From assembly GCF_030406325.1 (NCBI RefSeq), contig NZ_JAUEQY010000034.1:49013-113012 (forward strand): a DNA stretch of 64,000 nucleotides, read 5' to 3'. This DNA is from Actinomadura sp. DC4. GTDB taxonomy: Bacteria; Actinomycetota; Actinomycetes; Streptosporangiales; Streptosporangiaceae. Below, piece after piece: positions 36,184-44,694 of the stretch. The notes under the pieces were generated by a model, which worked only from the letters and a program-made list of their open reading frames with translations, did no database searches and was not told the DNA's origin. The position numbers were made by a program, and so were the translations under genes. Positions within the stretch are counted from its first letter, which is position 1; each line of letters begins with the position of its first letter.

Positions 36184-38135
36184 GAGCCCTCCGGGGTGCC
36201 GGCGGCGGACAGGGGAGCGGAGACGTCGAGCGCGGGATGGTGGCAGGCCACCGAGTGGCGGTCGCCCTTGCCGGCCAGGCGCGGCGTCTCGGTCTCGCAG
36301 ATCTCGGTGGCCGCGGGGCAGCGGTCGGCGAACCGGCACCCGGCGGGGAAGTCGGCAGGGGAGGGCACCACGCCGTGGATCTGGGTGAGGCGCTCCGCGC
36401 CGGACTCCAGCGAGAGCACCGAACCCAGCAGGCCGCGGGCGTAGTGGTGTGCGGGCGCGCCGACCAGCGCGGAGGTCACGCCGGTCTCCACGATCTGCCC
36501 GCCGTACATCACGACGACCCGGTCGGTCACGTCGGCGACGAGCGCCAGGTCGTGGGAGACGAGGATGAGCGCGAAGTCCAGCTCCGCGCGCAGCCGCAGC
36601 AGCAGCTCGATCACCTGGGCCTGCACGGTGACGTCCAGCGCCGTCGTCGGCTCGTCGGCGACGATCAGCTTGGGCTCGCGCGACAGCGCCATCGCGATCA
36701 GCACGCGCTGCCGCTGGCCGCCGGACAGCTCGTGAGGATAGGACGAGAGCGTACGGCCGGGGTCCAGGCCCACGAGCTCCAGCAGTTCGGCCGGGCCGCG
36801 GTGGCCGCCGCGCCGGACCACCTGCTTGAGCTGGGCCCGTACGGTCATTGCCGGGTTGAGCGACGACAGCGCGTCCTGGTAGATCATCGCCATGTCGTGG
36901 CCGAGCAGCCGCCGCCGCGCCTTCCGCGGCACCTCCAGCAGGTCCTTGCCGTCGAAGCGGATCTGGCCGCCGACGCGGGCGCCGCGCGGCTCCAGGCCCA
37001 TGATCGTGAGCGCGGTCAGGGACTTGCCGCAGCCGGACTCGCCCACGAGCCCGAGCACCTCGCCCGGACGTACGTCGAAGGAGATGCCGTCGACGATGTC
37101 CACGCCGTTGTGACGGCCCTCGAAGCCGATGGTGAGGTTCTCCACGCTCAGGACCGGGCGGCCCTCCGGCAGTGGACGGGCCCGGCCGGCCAGCCGGCGC
37201 GCGGCCTCGGTGAGGTCCGCGAGCTCGACGCTCCGGCCCGGCGCCGTCCGCTCGCGGGCCCGTACGGGGGAGGTCTCCGCCTGGCGTTCGGCCGGCGCGG
37301 CCCAGGCGTCGGAGACGCCTTCGGCCAGGATGTTCAGCGCGAGCACGGTGATGAGGATCAGCAGGCCGGGAAAGACGGTCGCCCACCAGCCGCCGAGCAG
37401 CACCATGTTGCGGCCGTCGGCGATGACGCTGCCCCATGAGGGGTCCGGCGGCCGTACGCCCGCGCCGATGAACGACAGGGACGCCTCGAAGACGATCGCG
37501 TCCGCCACCATCACGGTGCAGAACACCAGGACGGGCGCGGCGCAGTTGATCGCCACGTGCCGGAGCAGGATGTGCGGCGCACGCGCGCCGATGACCCGCT
37601 CGGCGGCGACGTAGTCCTCGCCGTACTGGGCCAGCACGTTCGCGCGGACGACCCGTGCCACCGACGGCATGTAGAGGAAGGCGATCGCGAGCACCAGCAC
37701 CGGGATGCCGCCGCCGAAGACCGCGACCAGCACCGCCGCGAGGGCGATGCCCGGGAACGCCATGATCACGTCGAGCGTGCGCATGATCGCCTCGTCCACC
37801 GACCTGCGGGAGATCGCGGCGATCGCGCCGACCAGCGCGCCGCAGACCAGCGCGATCGCCGTGGCGCCCAGGCCGATGACCAGCGACCAGCGTGAGCCGT
37901 ACAGCAGCCGCGTGAAGATGTCGCGGTTGGCGCTGTCCAGGCCCATCCAGTGCGACACGCCGGGACCGCCGCCCTTGGCCTCCTGCACGTACGGCGAGTG
38001 CGGGGCCAGTACCGGCGCGAAGATCGCGGCGAGGATGATCACGACCACGACGCCGAGGGCGATCCACGAGGCCGGGCCGAGCCGCCGGAAGCCGATGCCC
38101 GCACGTGACAGTCTCTTCGCGAGTCCGCTGCGCAT
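36180..38135 (-). CDS. Permease-ATPase fusion, DppC-DppD type
   Basis: 651 residues from ATG 38135, overlapping the DppB stop by one base (TGATG). Residues 1-290 are a DppC permease with five to six helices and the inner loop ending in EAA (GEDYVAAERVIGARAPH, DPSWGSVIADGR). Residues about 325-651 are a DppD ATPase: GESGCGKS, LSGGQRQRVLIAMAL, LIVADEPTTALD, SHD, and CRFADRCPAATEIC. In most genomes these are two genes; here one frame joins them with a 30-residue charged linker. Confidence 0.94.
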   Translation of the reverse strand: MRSGLAKRLSRAGIGFRRLGPASWIALGVVVVIILAAIFAPVLAPHSPYVQEAKGGGPGVSHWMGLDSANRDIFTRLLYGSRWSLVIGLGATAIALVCGALVGAIAAISRRSVDEAIMRTLDVIMAFPGIALAAVLVAVFGGGIPVLVLAIAFLYMPSVARVVRANVLAQYGEDYVAAERVIGARAPHILLRHVAINCAAPVLVFCTVMVADAIVFEASLSFIGAGVRPPDPSWGSVIADGRNMVLLGGWWATVFPGLLILITVLALNILAEGVSDAWAAPAERQAETSPVRARERTAPGRSVELADLTEAARRLAGRARPLPEGRPVLSVENLTIGFEGRHNGVDIVDGISFDVRPGEVLGLVGESGCGKSLTALTIMGLEPRGARVGGQIRFDGKDLLEVPRKARRRLLGHDMAMIYQDALSSLNPAMTVRAQLKQVVRRGGHRGPAELLELVGLDPGRTLSSYPHELSGGQRQRVLIAMALSREPKLIVADEPTTALDVTVQAQVIELLLRLRAELDFALILVSHDLALVADVTDRVVVMYGGQIVETGVTSALVGAPAHHYARGLLGSVLSLESGAERLTQIHGVVPSPADFPAGCRFADRCPAATEICETETPRLAGKGDRHSVACHHPALDVSAPLSAAGTPEGS

Positions 38136-39094
38136 CAGCCGGCGCTCCTCAGTCGGGGGTTGACCAGCAGGTAGAGGACGTCGATGACGAGGTTGATCAC
38201 GACGAAGCCGGTCGCGATGGTCAGCACGACGCCCTGGACCACGGCCGGGTCGCCGTTCCGTACGGCGGTGATCATGAGCTGGCCCATGCCGGGGAGCGCG
38301 AAGATGGTCTCGATCACGACCGCGCCGCCGAGCAGGTAGCCGACCCGCAGGCCGAGCACCGTCAGCGGGTTGATCAGCGCGTTGCGCAGGACGTTGCGGC
38401 CCACCACGACGATCGGCGGCAGGCCGCTGCCGATCGCGGTGCGCACGTAGTCCTTGTCGAGCTCCTCCACCATCGACGTGCGGATGATCCGGGTGAGGTA
38501 GGCGGCGACGGGCAGCGACAGGGCCAGCGCCGGCAGGGTCAGCGACCGTATCCAGCCGCTGGGGGAGTCCGCCGGGTTGACGTAACCGCTGGTCGGGAAC
38601 CAGCCGCGGTCGACCGCCAGGTACTGGATCATCAGCAGCGCCAGCCAGAACGCCGGCGCCGCCACGCCGACCAGCGACACGAGCCGGATGAGCTGGTCCG
38701 GCCAGCGGTCCCGGAAGATCGCCGCGGTGACGCCGAAGATCAGGGCGAGCACGACGGCGATCACCAGGCCGAACAGCGTGAGCTGGAGGGTCAGCGGCAG
38801 TGCGGTGGCCACCGAGGCGCGTACGGGCGCCTTGGTGAGCACGCTCGTCCCCATGTCGCCGCGGACGAGCTGCCCGACGAAACGTACGTACCGTACGGGC
38901 AGCGGGTCGAGCAGCCCGTTCTGCACCTGGAACTGGTGGATCTGCGCCGCGGTCGGGTTGGCGCCCTGGAAGTAGGCGTACTCCGGCTTGTTGTCGGAGA
39001 ACCGCATGACGACGAAGACGAACAGGACGACGCCCAGCAACAGGGGAATCAGGATGAGGACGCGGCGCACCAGCATTCTGGCGACGACTGCCAC
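38135..39094 (-). CDS. Dipeptide-type ABC permease (DppB)
   Basis: 319 residues from GTG 39094 with GAGGAGG five bases upstream. Six helices; the N-terminal domain has RRVLILIPLLLGVVLFVFVVM, and the EAA loop reads VRTAIGSGLPPIVVVGRNVLRNAL. First permease of the importer. It forms the channel together with the DppC half of the downstream fusion. Confidence 0.93.
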   Translation of the reverse strand: MAVVARMLVRRVLILIPLLLGVVLFVFVVMRFSDNKPEYAYFQGANPTAAQIHQFQVQNGLLDPLPVRYVRFVGQLVRGDMGTSVLTKAPVRASVATALPLTLQLTLFGLVIAVVLALIFGVTAAIFRDRWPDQLIRLVSLVGVAAPAFWLALLMIQYLAVDRGWFPTSGYVNPADSPSGWIRSLTLPALALSLPVAAYLTRIIRTSMVEELDKDYVRTAIGSGLPPIVVVGRNVLRNALINPLTVLGLRVGYLLGGAVVIETIFALPGMGQLMITAVRNGDPAVVQGVVLTIATGFVVINLVIDVLYLLVNPRLRSAG

Positions 39095-39136
39095 GAGTGC
39101 CTCCTCGGTGGTCGGATCGGGGTTGGGGGCCGCGGC

Positions 39137-40744
39137 TCAGGTGCGCTTGGCCTGGAGCAGGGTGACGCCGGGGTAGGCCTGGGCCCGGACCCCGGTGAGC
39201 TTCTTGGGGTTCCAGGCGGTCATCAGCTCGGTGTGCACGACCGGATAGAGCACGGCCTGCTCGGCGATGACGTCGATGTACTGGTGCAGGAGCGCGAGCT
39301 TCTTCTGGCGGTCCGGCTCCTCGGCGGCCTTGTCCATCAGCGAGAAGAGCGCGGTCGCATCCGAGCTCTTGTCCCACTTGGTGTACTTCATCCAGGTGCC
39401 GCCGGACGTGTAGTTGTAACGCAGGATGAGGTCGGCGTCGAGACCGAACTGGTTCGGGTTCGAGGCCGCCGCGACCACCTGGTAGGACTGCGACTGGTCC
39501 ATCTTGGTGAACAGCGCGCTCGTGTCCTGCGGCTCCAGCGAGGTCTTGACGCCGATGGCCTTCCAGGAGTTGGCGATCGTGGGCAGGCAGTCGACGATCC
39601 AGCTCACGTTGACGGCCATCAGGTCGATCGTCAGGTCGGTGACGCCAGCGGCGGCCAGGAGCGACTTGGCCTTGGCCGGGTCGTAGTCATAGACCGTCTT
39701 CGCGCGGGCGTACGCCGCGTTCTGGGGGTTGAGGAAGCTGCTGGCCGCCGTGCCGTGCCCCTTCAGCGCCACGTCGATCATCTTCTTGGTGTCGATCGCG
39801 TAGAAGAGCGCCTGCCGGACCCGTACGTCATCGAACGGCTTCTGGCCCGTGTTGAACATCAGGAACATGTGGTTCATGCCCTTGCCGCCGTCGACGGTGA
39901 GCCCCTGCTTGCGGAGCTGGTCGATGTTGGCGTACGGGACGTTGTCGGCGATCTGCGCCTCGGCGCTGCCGCCGGAGATCTTCGCGACGCGGGCGGAGGC
40001 GTCCACGATCGACAGCCAGTTCATCTTCTGGATCACGGGCTTGCGCGGGCCGTTGTAGTCGGGGAAGGCCTCGAACGTGGTGTTGGACTTCGGGTTGTGC
40101 GCGGTCATCTTGTACGGGCCCGAGCCGACGGCCTTGCCGTTCTTGGCCGCGTCCCAGCCGCCCGGGGCGCCGAACACGTGCTTCGGCATGATCTTGGCGA
40201 TGGTCAGCCGCTGGAGCGCGTCCGGGAAGGAGAACTTGAAGACCAGCTCGACGGTGGTGTCGTCGACCTTGCGGACGTCCTTCAGCCAGGTGGCGAAGAA
40301 GGAGGAGGTCAGGGTGGAGGAGTCCCGCACGCGGTCGAAGGAGAACAGCACGTCGTCCACCGTCACCGGCTGCCCGTCGTGCCACTTGGCGCCCGGACGC
40401 AGCGAGAACTTCCAGGTGGTCGCCGCGGGATCGGCCGGGAGCGCGGTGGCCAGCGCGGCGTACGGGGCGCGCGTGATCGGGTCGGTGTCGACCAGGCCCT
40501 CGTAGATGTGGTTGTTGCCGGCCATCGCGAAGGCCGACGCGCTCATGCTCGGGTCCCAGCTCTGGTCGTTGCCGTAGCCGATGACGACCGTGGCGAGATT
40601 CTTGTCGCCGCCGGAGCCGGTGGAGCCGGTCGAGGCGGGGCCGCCGCATGCGGCGACCGTGGTGGAGATGGCGGCCGCGGCACTGAGCGTCCCGCTGTAG
40701 CGCAGGAAATCACGGCGGCTGAAGGCGGATCGAGGGGCGCTCAC
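39137..40744 (-). CDS. Family 5 extracellular solute-binding lipoprotein
   Basis: 535 residues from GTG 40744 with AGGAGA upstream. A Tat-type signal (SRRDFLRYSG) ending in a lipobox (TTVAAC) puts it on the outer face of the membrane. SBP_bac_5 fold: LVDTDPITRAPYAALATALP, FSLRPGAKWHDGQPVTVDDV, PFDDVRVRQALFYAIDTKKM. This family takes up peptides but also sialic acid in SatABCD-type systems, which fits the operon. First gene of the seven-gene unit, with the operator 62 bases upstream. Confidence 0.93.
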   Translation of the reverse strand: MSAPRSAFSRRDFLRYSGTLSAAAAISTTVAACGGPASTGSTGSGGDKNLATVVIGYGNDQSWDPSMSASAFAMAGNNHIYEGLVDTDPITRAPYAALATALPADPAATTWKFSLRPGAKWHDGQPVTVDDVLFSFDRVRDSSTLTSSFFATWLKDVRKVDDTTVELVFKFSFPDALQRLTIAKIMPKHVFGAPGGWDAAKNGKAVGSGPYKMTAHNPKSNTTFEAFPDYNGPRKPVIQKMNWLSIVDASARVAKISGGSAEAQIADNVPYANIDQLRKQGLTVDGGKGMNHMFLMFNTGQKPFDDVRVRQALFYAIDTKKMIDVALKGHGTAASSFLNPQNAAYARAKTVYDYDPAKAKSLLAAAGVTDLTIDLMAVNVSWIVDCLPTIANSWKAIGVKTSLEPQDTSALFTKMDQSQSYQVVAAASNPNQFGLDADLILRYNYTSGGTWMKYTKWDKSSDATALFSLMDKAAEEPDRQKKLALLHQYIDVIAEQAVLYPVVHTELMTAWNPKKLTGVRAQAYPGVTLLQAKRT

Positions 40745-40805
40745 GGTGTCTCCTGTAGTGGACTGTCAGGCGGGCGGCGGATCTGACGGCGAACAAGAGG
40801 TAGAT

Positions 40806-40826
40806 ATGGGACGTCCCACGTCCTAT
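40806..40826. promoter_or_regulatory. Palindromic operator between SBP and GntR genes
   Basis: A 21-bp inverted repeat with 9-bp arms: ATGGGACGT (40806-40814), CCC, ACGTCCTAT (40818-40826), one mismatch. It also contains TGGGACGTCCCA (40807-40818), a perfect 12-bp palindrome. It lies between the divergent operon (start 40744) and the GntR gene (start 40896). The same core recurs upstream of the second sialidase. Confidence 0.8.
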
Positions 40827-40895
40827 CTCCTGCTAGCGTTGGAGACTAAGAGCCGGTCTTGTCCCGAGTCAAGAGCAGATGATCAGGAGATTTCC

Positions 40896-41648
40896 GTGAC
40901 GTTGCGCGACGGTCGTCCCGGTGTGACAGTCCCCACTCGGAGCCGCAGGTTCAGCCGTGCGCTCGAGGTGCAGGAGGCGGTCAAAGAGATCATCGTGCGG
41001 CGCGGTCTGGTCGCCGGAGACCCGCTGCCGACGGAGTCCGAGCTTATGCAAGAACTGGACATAGGCCGCAATTCGGTCAGAGAGGCATTGAAAGCCCTCC
41101 AGGCCGTCGGCATCGTCGACATCCGCCACGGCTTCGGCATGTTCGTCGGTCAGATGTCACTGAACGGCCTGGTCGACGAGCTGGCCTTCCACAGCCGGAT
41201 CACCCCGCAGGACGAGCCGAGCCACCTCGCGCACCTCACCGAGATCCGCGAGATCCTGGAGAACGGCCTCGCCCGGCGTCTGATCGACCGGCACAGCGGC
41301 GCCGACCTGGAGGGGCTGCTCTCCCCGGTCCGCGAGGTGATCGAGCAGATGGAGGCCGAGGCGCTGGTCGGCGCGGTCTCACCCGAGACCGACCGGCTCT
41401 TCCACGACCTGCTCTACCGGCCGCTGGGCAACCCGCTCGTCGGTCAGCTCCTCGGCGCCTTCTGGCAGGTCTACCACCAGCTCAGCGACGATCTGGGCAC
41501 TCCCGACGAGAGCCCGGCCTACGTCGCCCGCAAGCACCGCGACATCTACGCCGCGGTGGTGACGGGGGACCGGGCGGCCGTCGAGGCGGCGATGCGCGCG
41601 CACTTCGCCGGCATCCACGCACGGCTCGCCCGGCTCCGTCGTGACTGA
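40896..41648 (+). CDS. GntR/FadR-family regulator, probable sialoglycan regulator
   Basis: 250 residues from GTG 40896, with AGGAGA five bases upstream. GntR winged helix: EVQEAVKEIIVRRGLVAGDPLPTESELMQELDIGRNSVREALKALQAVGIVDIRHGFGMFV. The C-terminal FCD domain has the metal-binding acidic/His set (EIREILENGLARR, DRLFHDLLYR, KHRDIYAAV). FadR/NanR-type proteins bind acids or sugars through this domain. It is divergent from the importer operon and ends five bases before the second sialidase gene on the other strand, so it is likely to control both. Confidence 0.92.
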   Translation: MTLRDGRPGVTVPTRSRRFSRALEVQEAVKEIIVRRGLVAGDPLPTESELMQELDIGRNSVREALKALQAVGIVDIRHGFGMFVGQMSLNGLVDELAFHSRITPQDEPSHLAHLTEIREILENGLARRLIDRHSGADLEGLLSPVREVIEQMEAEALVGAVSPETDRLFHDLLYRPLGNPLVGQLLGAFWQVYHQLSDDLGTPDESPAYVARKHRDIYAAVVTGDRAAVEAAMRAHFAGIHARLARLRRD

Positions 41649-41653
41649 ACGCC

Positions 41654-42841
41654 CTACCCCAGGTCGCGCAGCGCGACCCGGCGGAAGGTGATCGTCTCGT
41701 TCGCGCCGGCGTTGCCGGTCTCGTAGAGCAGGCCCACGGTGCGGGAGTCGACCTGGACCAGGTCCGAGTAGGAGGCCGGGAGCTGCGACAGCGTGAGCAC
41801 CGGCTGCCACGTGACGCCTCCGTCGTGGCTGGCGCGCAGGGTCATGACGGCGCGTTTGGCCGGGTCGGCAGGCCCGGAGTACAGCAGCGGCGCCCTGTGC
41901 CCGCGCGTCTGCAGGACGCTGCCCTCGACGACCGGCCCGGCGAGCGCCGGCTGCGGCGCGAACGGCGCGCGCAGCGTACGGCCGCCGTCCCGGCTGTAGG
42001 CGCCGGCCCGGGTGCCGTCCGACGTGCCGTTCTGGTCGCGGGCGTTGAAGTAGACCCGGCCGTCCGTGAGCTCCGTCGCGGTCGTCTCGTTGACGTTGAC
42101 CACGCCGTCGGTGTTGTCGTCGACATAGCCGATGTGCCAGGTCCGGCCGTTGTCGTCGCTGTAGAGGTCATGCCCGCCGTAGTACTTCGCCTCGGAGCCG
42201 AGGTCGGCGGAGCCGGCCGGGGGAGCGATCGAGTGGTTGGCCGGGACGACGAGCCGGCCGCGGTGCGGGCCCCGGGTCAGCCGGGTGGCGTGACCGGGCC
42301 CGGTGGCGTACCAGCGCCAGCCGGGCAGCTTGGCCGTGGCGGTGATCTCGCGCGGCGCGGACCACTTCCTGCCGTCGTCGTCGCTGTACTGCACGAAGAC
42401 GCGCCGGCCGTCCTCGGCCGAGACCTGCCCGCGCAGGATCGCCGCCTCGGTCGCCGTACCGGCGTTGTAGGTGGTCAGCAGCACGATGCGGCCGCTCGCC
42501 GTCACGACCGGAGCCGGGTTGCCGGAGGTGTTGGCGCCGCTGTCCTGGACGACCTGCAGGGGGCGCCAGGTGCATCCGCCGTCGGTCGAGCGCTTCACCA
42601 CGGTGTCGATGTTCCCGGCGTCCCCGAGCCCGTCGGACCGGCCCTCGGCGAACGCCAGCAGGTCACCGGACCTCGTGGTGATGACCGCCGGGATGCGGAA
42701 CGCGCTGTAGCCCTCGGTCCCGGCCGTGTACGGCACGGACATCGAGCACCGGGCCGACGCCGCTTGGGCCGGCGTCGCGCCGACGGCCGCCACCAGAGCC
42801 GCTGCGGCCAAGGCAGGCCCGCCGTGCTTGTACAGACGCAT
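41654..42841 (-). CDS. Secreted exo-sialidase
   Basis: 395 residues from ATG 42841, AAGGGG upstream. A 27-residue signal peptide (ends TPAQAA) is followed by a single GH33 propeller: FRIPAVI, Asp boxes STDGGCTW, YSDDDGRKW, YSDDNGRTW, SRDGGRTL, SHDGGVTW. Smaller than its paralogue in the operon (no C-terminal binding domain). Expressed from its own promoter behind a palindrome shared with the operon. Confidence 0.93.
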   Translation of the reverse strand: MRLYKHGGPALAAAALVAAVGATPAQAASARCSMSVPYTAGTEGYSAFRIPAVITTRSGDLLAFAEGRSDGLGDAGNIDTVVKRSTDGGCTWRPLQVVQDSGANTSGNPAPVVTASGRIVLLTTYNAGTATEAAILRGQVSAEDGRRVFVQYSDDDGRKWSAPREITATAKLPGWRWYATGPGHATRLTRGPHRGRLVVPANHSIAPPAGSADLGSEAKYYGGHDLYSDDNGRTWHIGYVDDNTDGVVNVNETTATELTDGRVYFNARDQNGTSDGTRAGAYSRDGGRTLRAPFAPQPALAGPVVEGSVLQTRGHRAPLLYSGPADPAKRAVMTLRASHDGGVTWQPVLTLSQLPASYSDLVQVDSRTVGLLYETGNAGANETITFRRVALRDLG

Positions 42842-42859
42842 GACTTCCCCTTTCAGGAA

Positions 42860-42879
42860 GACATGGGACGTCCTATGTC
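42860..42879. promoter_or_regulatory. Palindromic operator upstream of second sialidase
   Basis: GACATGGGACGTCCTATGTC is a 20-bp palindrome with one mismatched pair. Its central ATGGGACGTCC is identical to the operator of the importer operon. It begins 19 bases upstream of the sialidase start, within the expected promoter or leader. Confidence 0.8.
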
Positions 42880-42992
42880 CTCGGCAAGTTAACGGGGCGC
42901 ATCTAGATCGTCAAGCGGGCTCCCGCGCCTTCCACTGGCGACGCTGGGTGATCACCGAATCTGCGCTGTGCGACAAATCATGCCTTGACCTG

Positions 42993-43024
42993 GGAATACT
43001 CGAAGGTTTGCCGAGAGTTTCCCA
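42993..43024. promoter_or_regulatory. Imperfect inverted repeat before the MarR gene
   Basis: GGGAATACTCG (42993-43003) and CGAGAGTTTCCC (43013-43024) are imperfect inverted arms with a nine-base centre, 25 bases upstream of the MarR start, just after a TTGAC-like hexamer. An autoregulatory site is plausible. Confidence 0.4.
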
Positions 43025-43048
43025 ACCGGAGCGATAGGAAGGCAGGAG

Positions 43049-43606
43049 ATGAGCGAGTACGCGGTCGAGCGCGCACGGCAGATCTTTCAGGCCCGGCAGG
43101 CCGGCGAGAAGAGACAGGTACGCCGGCTCGCCGAGGCCGGGCCGGACGCGGGCGCCGAGGACGTGCGCTTCATCGGCACGCTGCACCTCATCCACTCACG
43201 CCTCCGCCACCTGGACGGATGGCTGCGCGAGGAGCACCAGCTCAACCTGACCGAGATGCACGTGCTCTCGATGATCCCGGCCGACCCGGCGGCCCGGCGC
43301 GAGGCCGGCCGCGGCGAGGCGGCGGCGCGGCTGGCGCGCGAGGTCGAACTCTCGCCCAGCGGCCTGACCCGCCTGGTGGACCGGCTGGTGGCGCGCGGCC
43401 TGGTGGCCCGCAGTATCGACACCTGGGACCGGCGCGTGACGCATCTGGTGCTGACCGACCGGGGGCGCGACATCCGCGACGCCGTCCTTCCCCGGGCCGT
43501 CGCGCACATCCGCGACAGCGGCGGCGACGACCGGATGCCGCTGGAGCGCCTGGGCGATCTTGCCGGCCCGTCCCACCGGAGCGCCGACGGTCCCGGCCGG
43601 CGGTGA
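43049..43606 (+). CDS. MarR-family regulator
   Basis: 185 residues with AGGAG before ATG. Winged-helix core: LSMIPADPAARREAGRGEAAARLAREVELSPSGLTRLVDRLVARGLVARS, wing DRRVTHLVLTDRGRD. The N-terminal 40 residues are charged. Neighbours give no clear target: a small secreted protein follows, the second sialidase is upstream on the other strand. The imperfect repeat in its leader could be its own site. Confidence 0.88.
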   Translation: MSEYAVERARQIFQARQAGEKRQVRRLAEAGPDAGAEDVRFIGTLHLIHSRLRHLDGWLREEHQLNLTEMHVLSMIPADPAARREAGRGEAAARLAREVELSPSGLTRLVDRLVARGLVARSIDTWDRRVTHLVLTDRGRDIRDAVLPRAVAHIRDSGGDDRMPLERLGDLAGPSHRSADGPGRR

Positions 43607-43723
43607 CGCGTGATTTATTTCCGATCATTGCGCCGGACAAGGATTCCGAAGAATCGGCCGTCCGCGGTCCTTGGGACTGACACGCGGCGAGCACGCCGCC
43701 CGGTACGGAACCAAGGGGACATG

Positions 43724-43993
43724 ATGAAGAAGACGGTCGTTTCACTGAGCATCGCGGCGGCCGCGTCGGCCGGGACACTCCTCCTCACGGGCTCGCCCGC
43801 CTCGGCGGCCACGCAGGCCGACGTGACCTATGCCCGGCAGACGGGATACCACGGAGACCATCGCGGTCACGGACGGGTCCATCACTGGCACCACCACGGC
43901 GACTACTACGGGTACCACCGCGACGGCTGGTATCGCGGCGGTGGCCACACCCGGATCGTGATCAGCTACCACGGCGTCTCGATCGACGACTAG
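43724..43993 (+). CDS. Small secreted His/Tyr/Gly-rich protein
   Basis: 89 residues from ATG 43724 (AAGGGG five bases upstream; an ATG three bases earlier is too close). Signal peptide MKKTVVSLSIAAAASAGTLL ending ASAA at about 29. The mature part is about 60 residues with many His, Tyr and Gly (YHGDHRGHGRVHHWHHHGD) and a hydrophobic end RIVISYHGVSIDD. A metal-binding or surface role is possible. No family recognised. A hairpin follows. Confidence 0.8.
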   Translation: MKKTVVSLSIAAAASAGTLLLTGSPASAATQADVTYARQTGYHGDHRGHGRVHHWHHHGDYYGYHRDGWYRGGGHTRIVISYHGVSIDD

Positions 43994-44014
43994 GACACCG
44001 ACTCAGACCAACAA

Positions 44015-44048
44015 GGCCGGGCCCCGTACATGGGGTAGGGGTCCGGCC
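44015..44048. terminator. Hairpin after the small secreted protein gene
   Basis: GGCCGGGCCCC (44015-44025) and GGGGTCCGGCC (44038-44048) pair over 11 positions with one G-T, loop of 12 bases, 21 bases after the stop. Confidence 0.65.
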
Positions 44049-44145
44049 GGCCGTACGCCGCCCGGTGCAGCGGCGACATGGACCGACCGGTCCCGAGCCT
44101 GCTTTGGGGGCGGCCTCGGGGCCGGTCGGCCGTACGTCGTGCGGC

Positions 44146-44694
44146 TCACCTGCTCGGCGGCGGGACCGCCATCAGCGGCGTGTCGTCGACGAAGGCGCCG
44201 GAGGCGGTGCGGACGAGCTCGGCGAGCGTGAGGAACCCGTCGCCGTCGACGTCCAGCAGATGGAAGGCCGCGGCGGCGTCCGCCTCGCCGGCGTTGTACC
44301 AGCTCCCCATCAGGCGGGTGTACTCCTCCTGGTCCAGGCGCCCGTTGCCGTCGACGTCCGCGAGCCGTACGACGTCGGCCAGCAGGGTGCGGAAGACCTG
44401 GTCGAAGACGTCCGCGTCACCCATGACGCCGTCGGCGAAGGCCCTGACGTACTCCTCCTGGCTGATCCGGCCGTCGGCGTTCGCGTCGGTGTGCTCGACG
44501 AGCACCTGCCAGAACCTCCGGCAGGATTCGACGAGGGCGAGCCGCTGGGGCGCGTCCGAGGCCCGGCCGAAGGCGTTGCCGAGCCGCCTCACGGCGTTTT
44601 CCATGTCGGACCACTCGATGAAGCCGTTGTGGTCGCGATCCCAGTGCTGGAAGCGCACCCTCAGCGCGTGCGCTTGGGACTCAGAGATGGCCAT
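44146..44694 (-). CDS. EF-hand calcium-binding protein (calerythrin-like)
   Basis: 182 residues with four EF-hand loops: 19-30 (DRDHNGFIEWSD), 70-81 (DANADGRISQEE), 113-124 (DVDGNGRLDQEE) and 148-159 (DVDGDGFLTLAE). Loops 2 to 4 have the canonical Asp/Glu at positions 1, 3, 5 and 12; loop 1 ends in Asp rather than Glu. No signal peptide, so cytoplasmic. Size and arrangement match bacterial calerythrin/calsymin-like proteins; likely a calcium buffer or sensor. Single gene. Confidence 0.93.
   Translation of the reverse strand: MAISESQAHALRVRFQHWDRDHNGFIEWSDMENAVRRLGNAFGRASDAPQRLALVESCRRFWQVLVEHTDANADGRISQEEYVRAFADGVMGDADVFDQVFRTLLADVVRLADVDGNGRLDQEEYTRLMGSWYNAGEADAAAAFHLLDVDGDGFLTLAELVRTASGAFVDDTPLMAVPPPSR

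Noticed and set aside
38105..40786. 893-codon plus frame opposite the importer operon
   Set aside because: Antisense shadow with long Gly/Arg/Val/Asp runs; importer proteins on the other strand are unambiguous.
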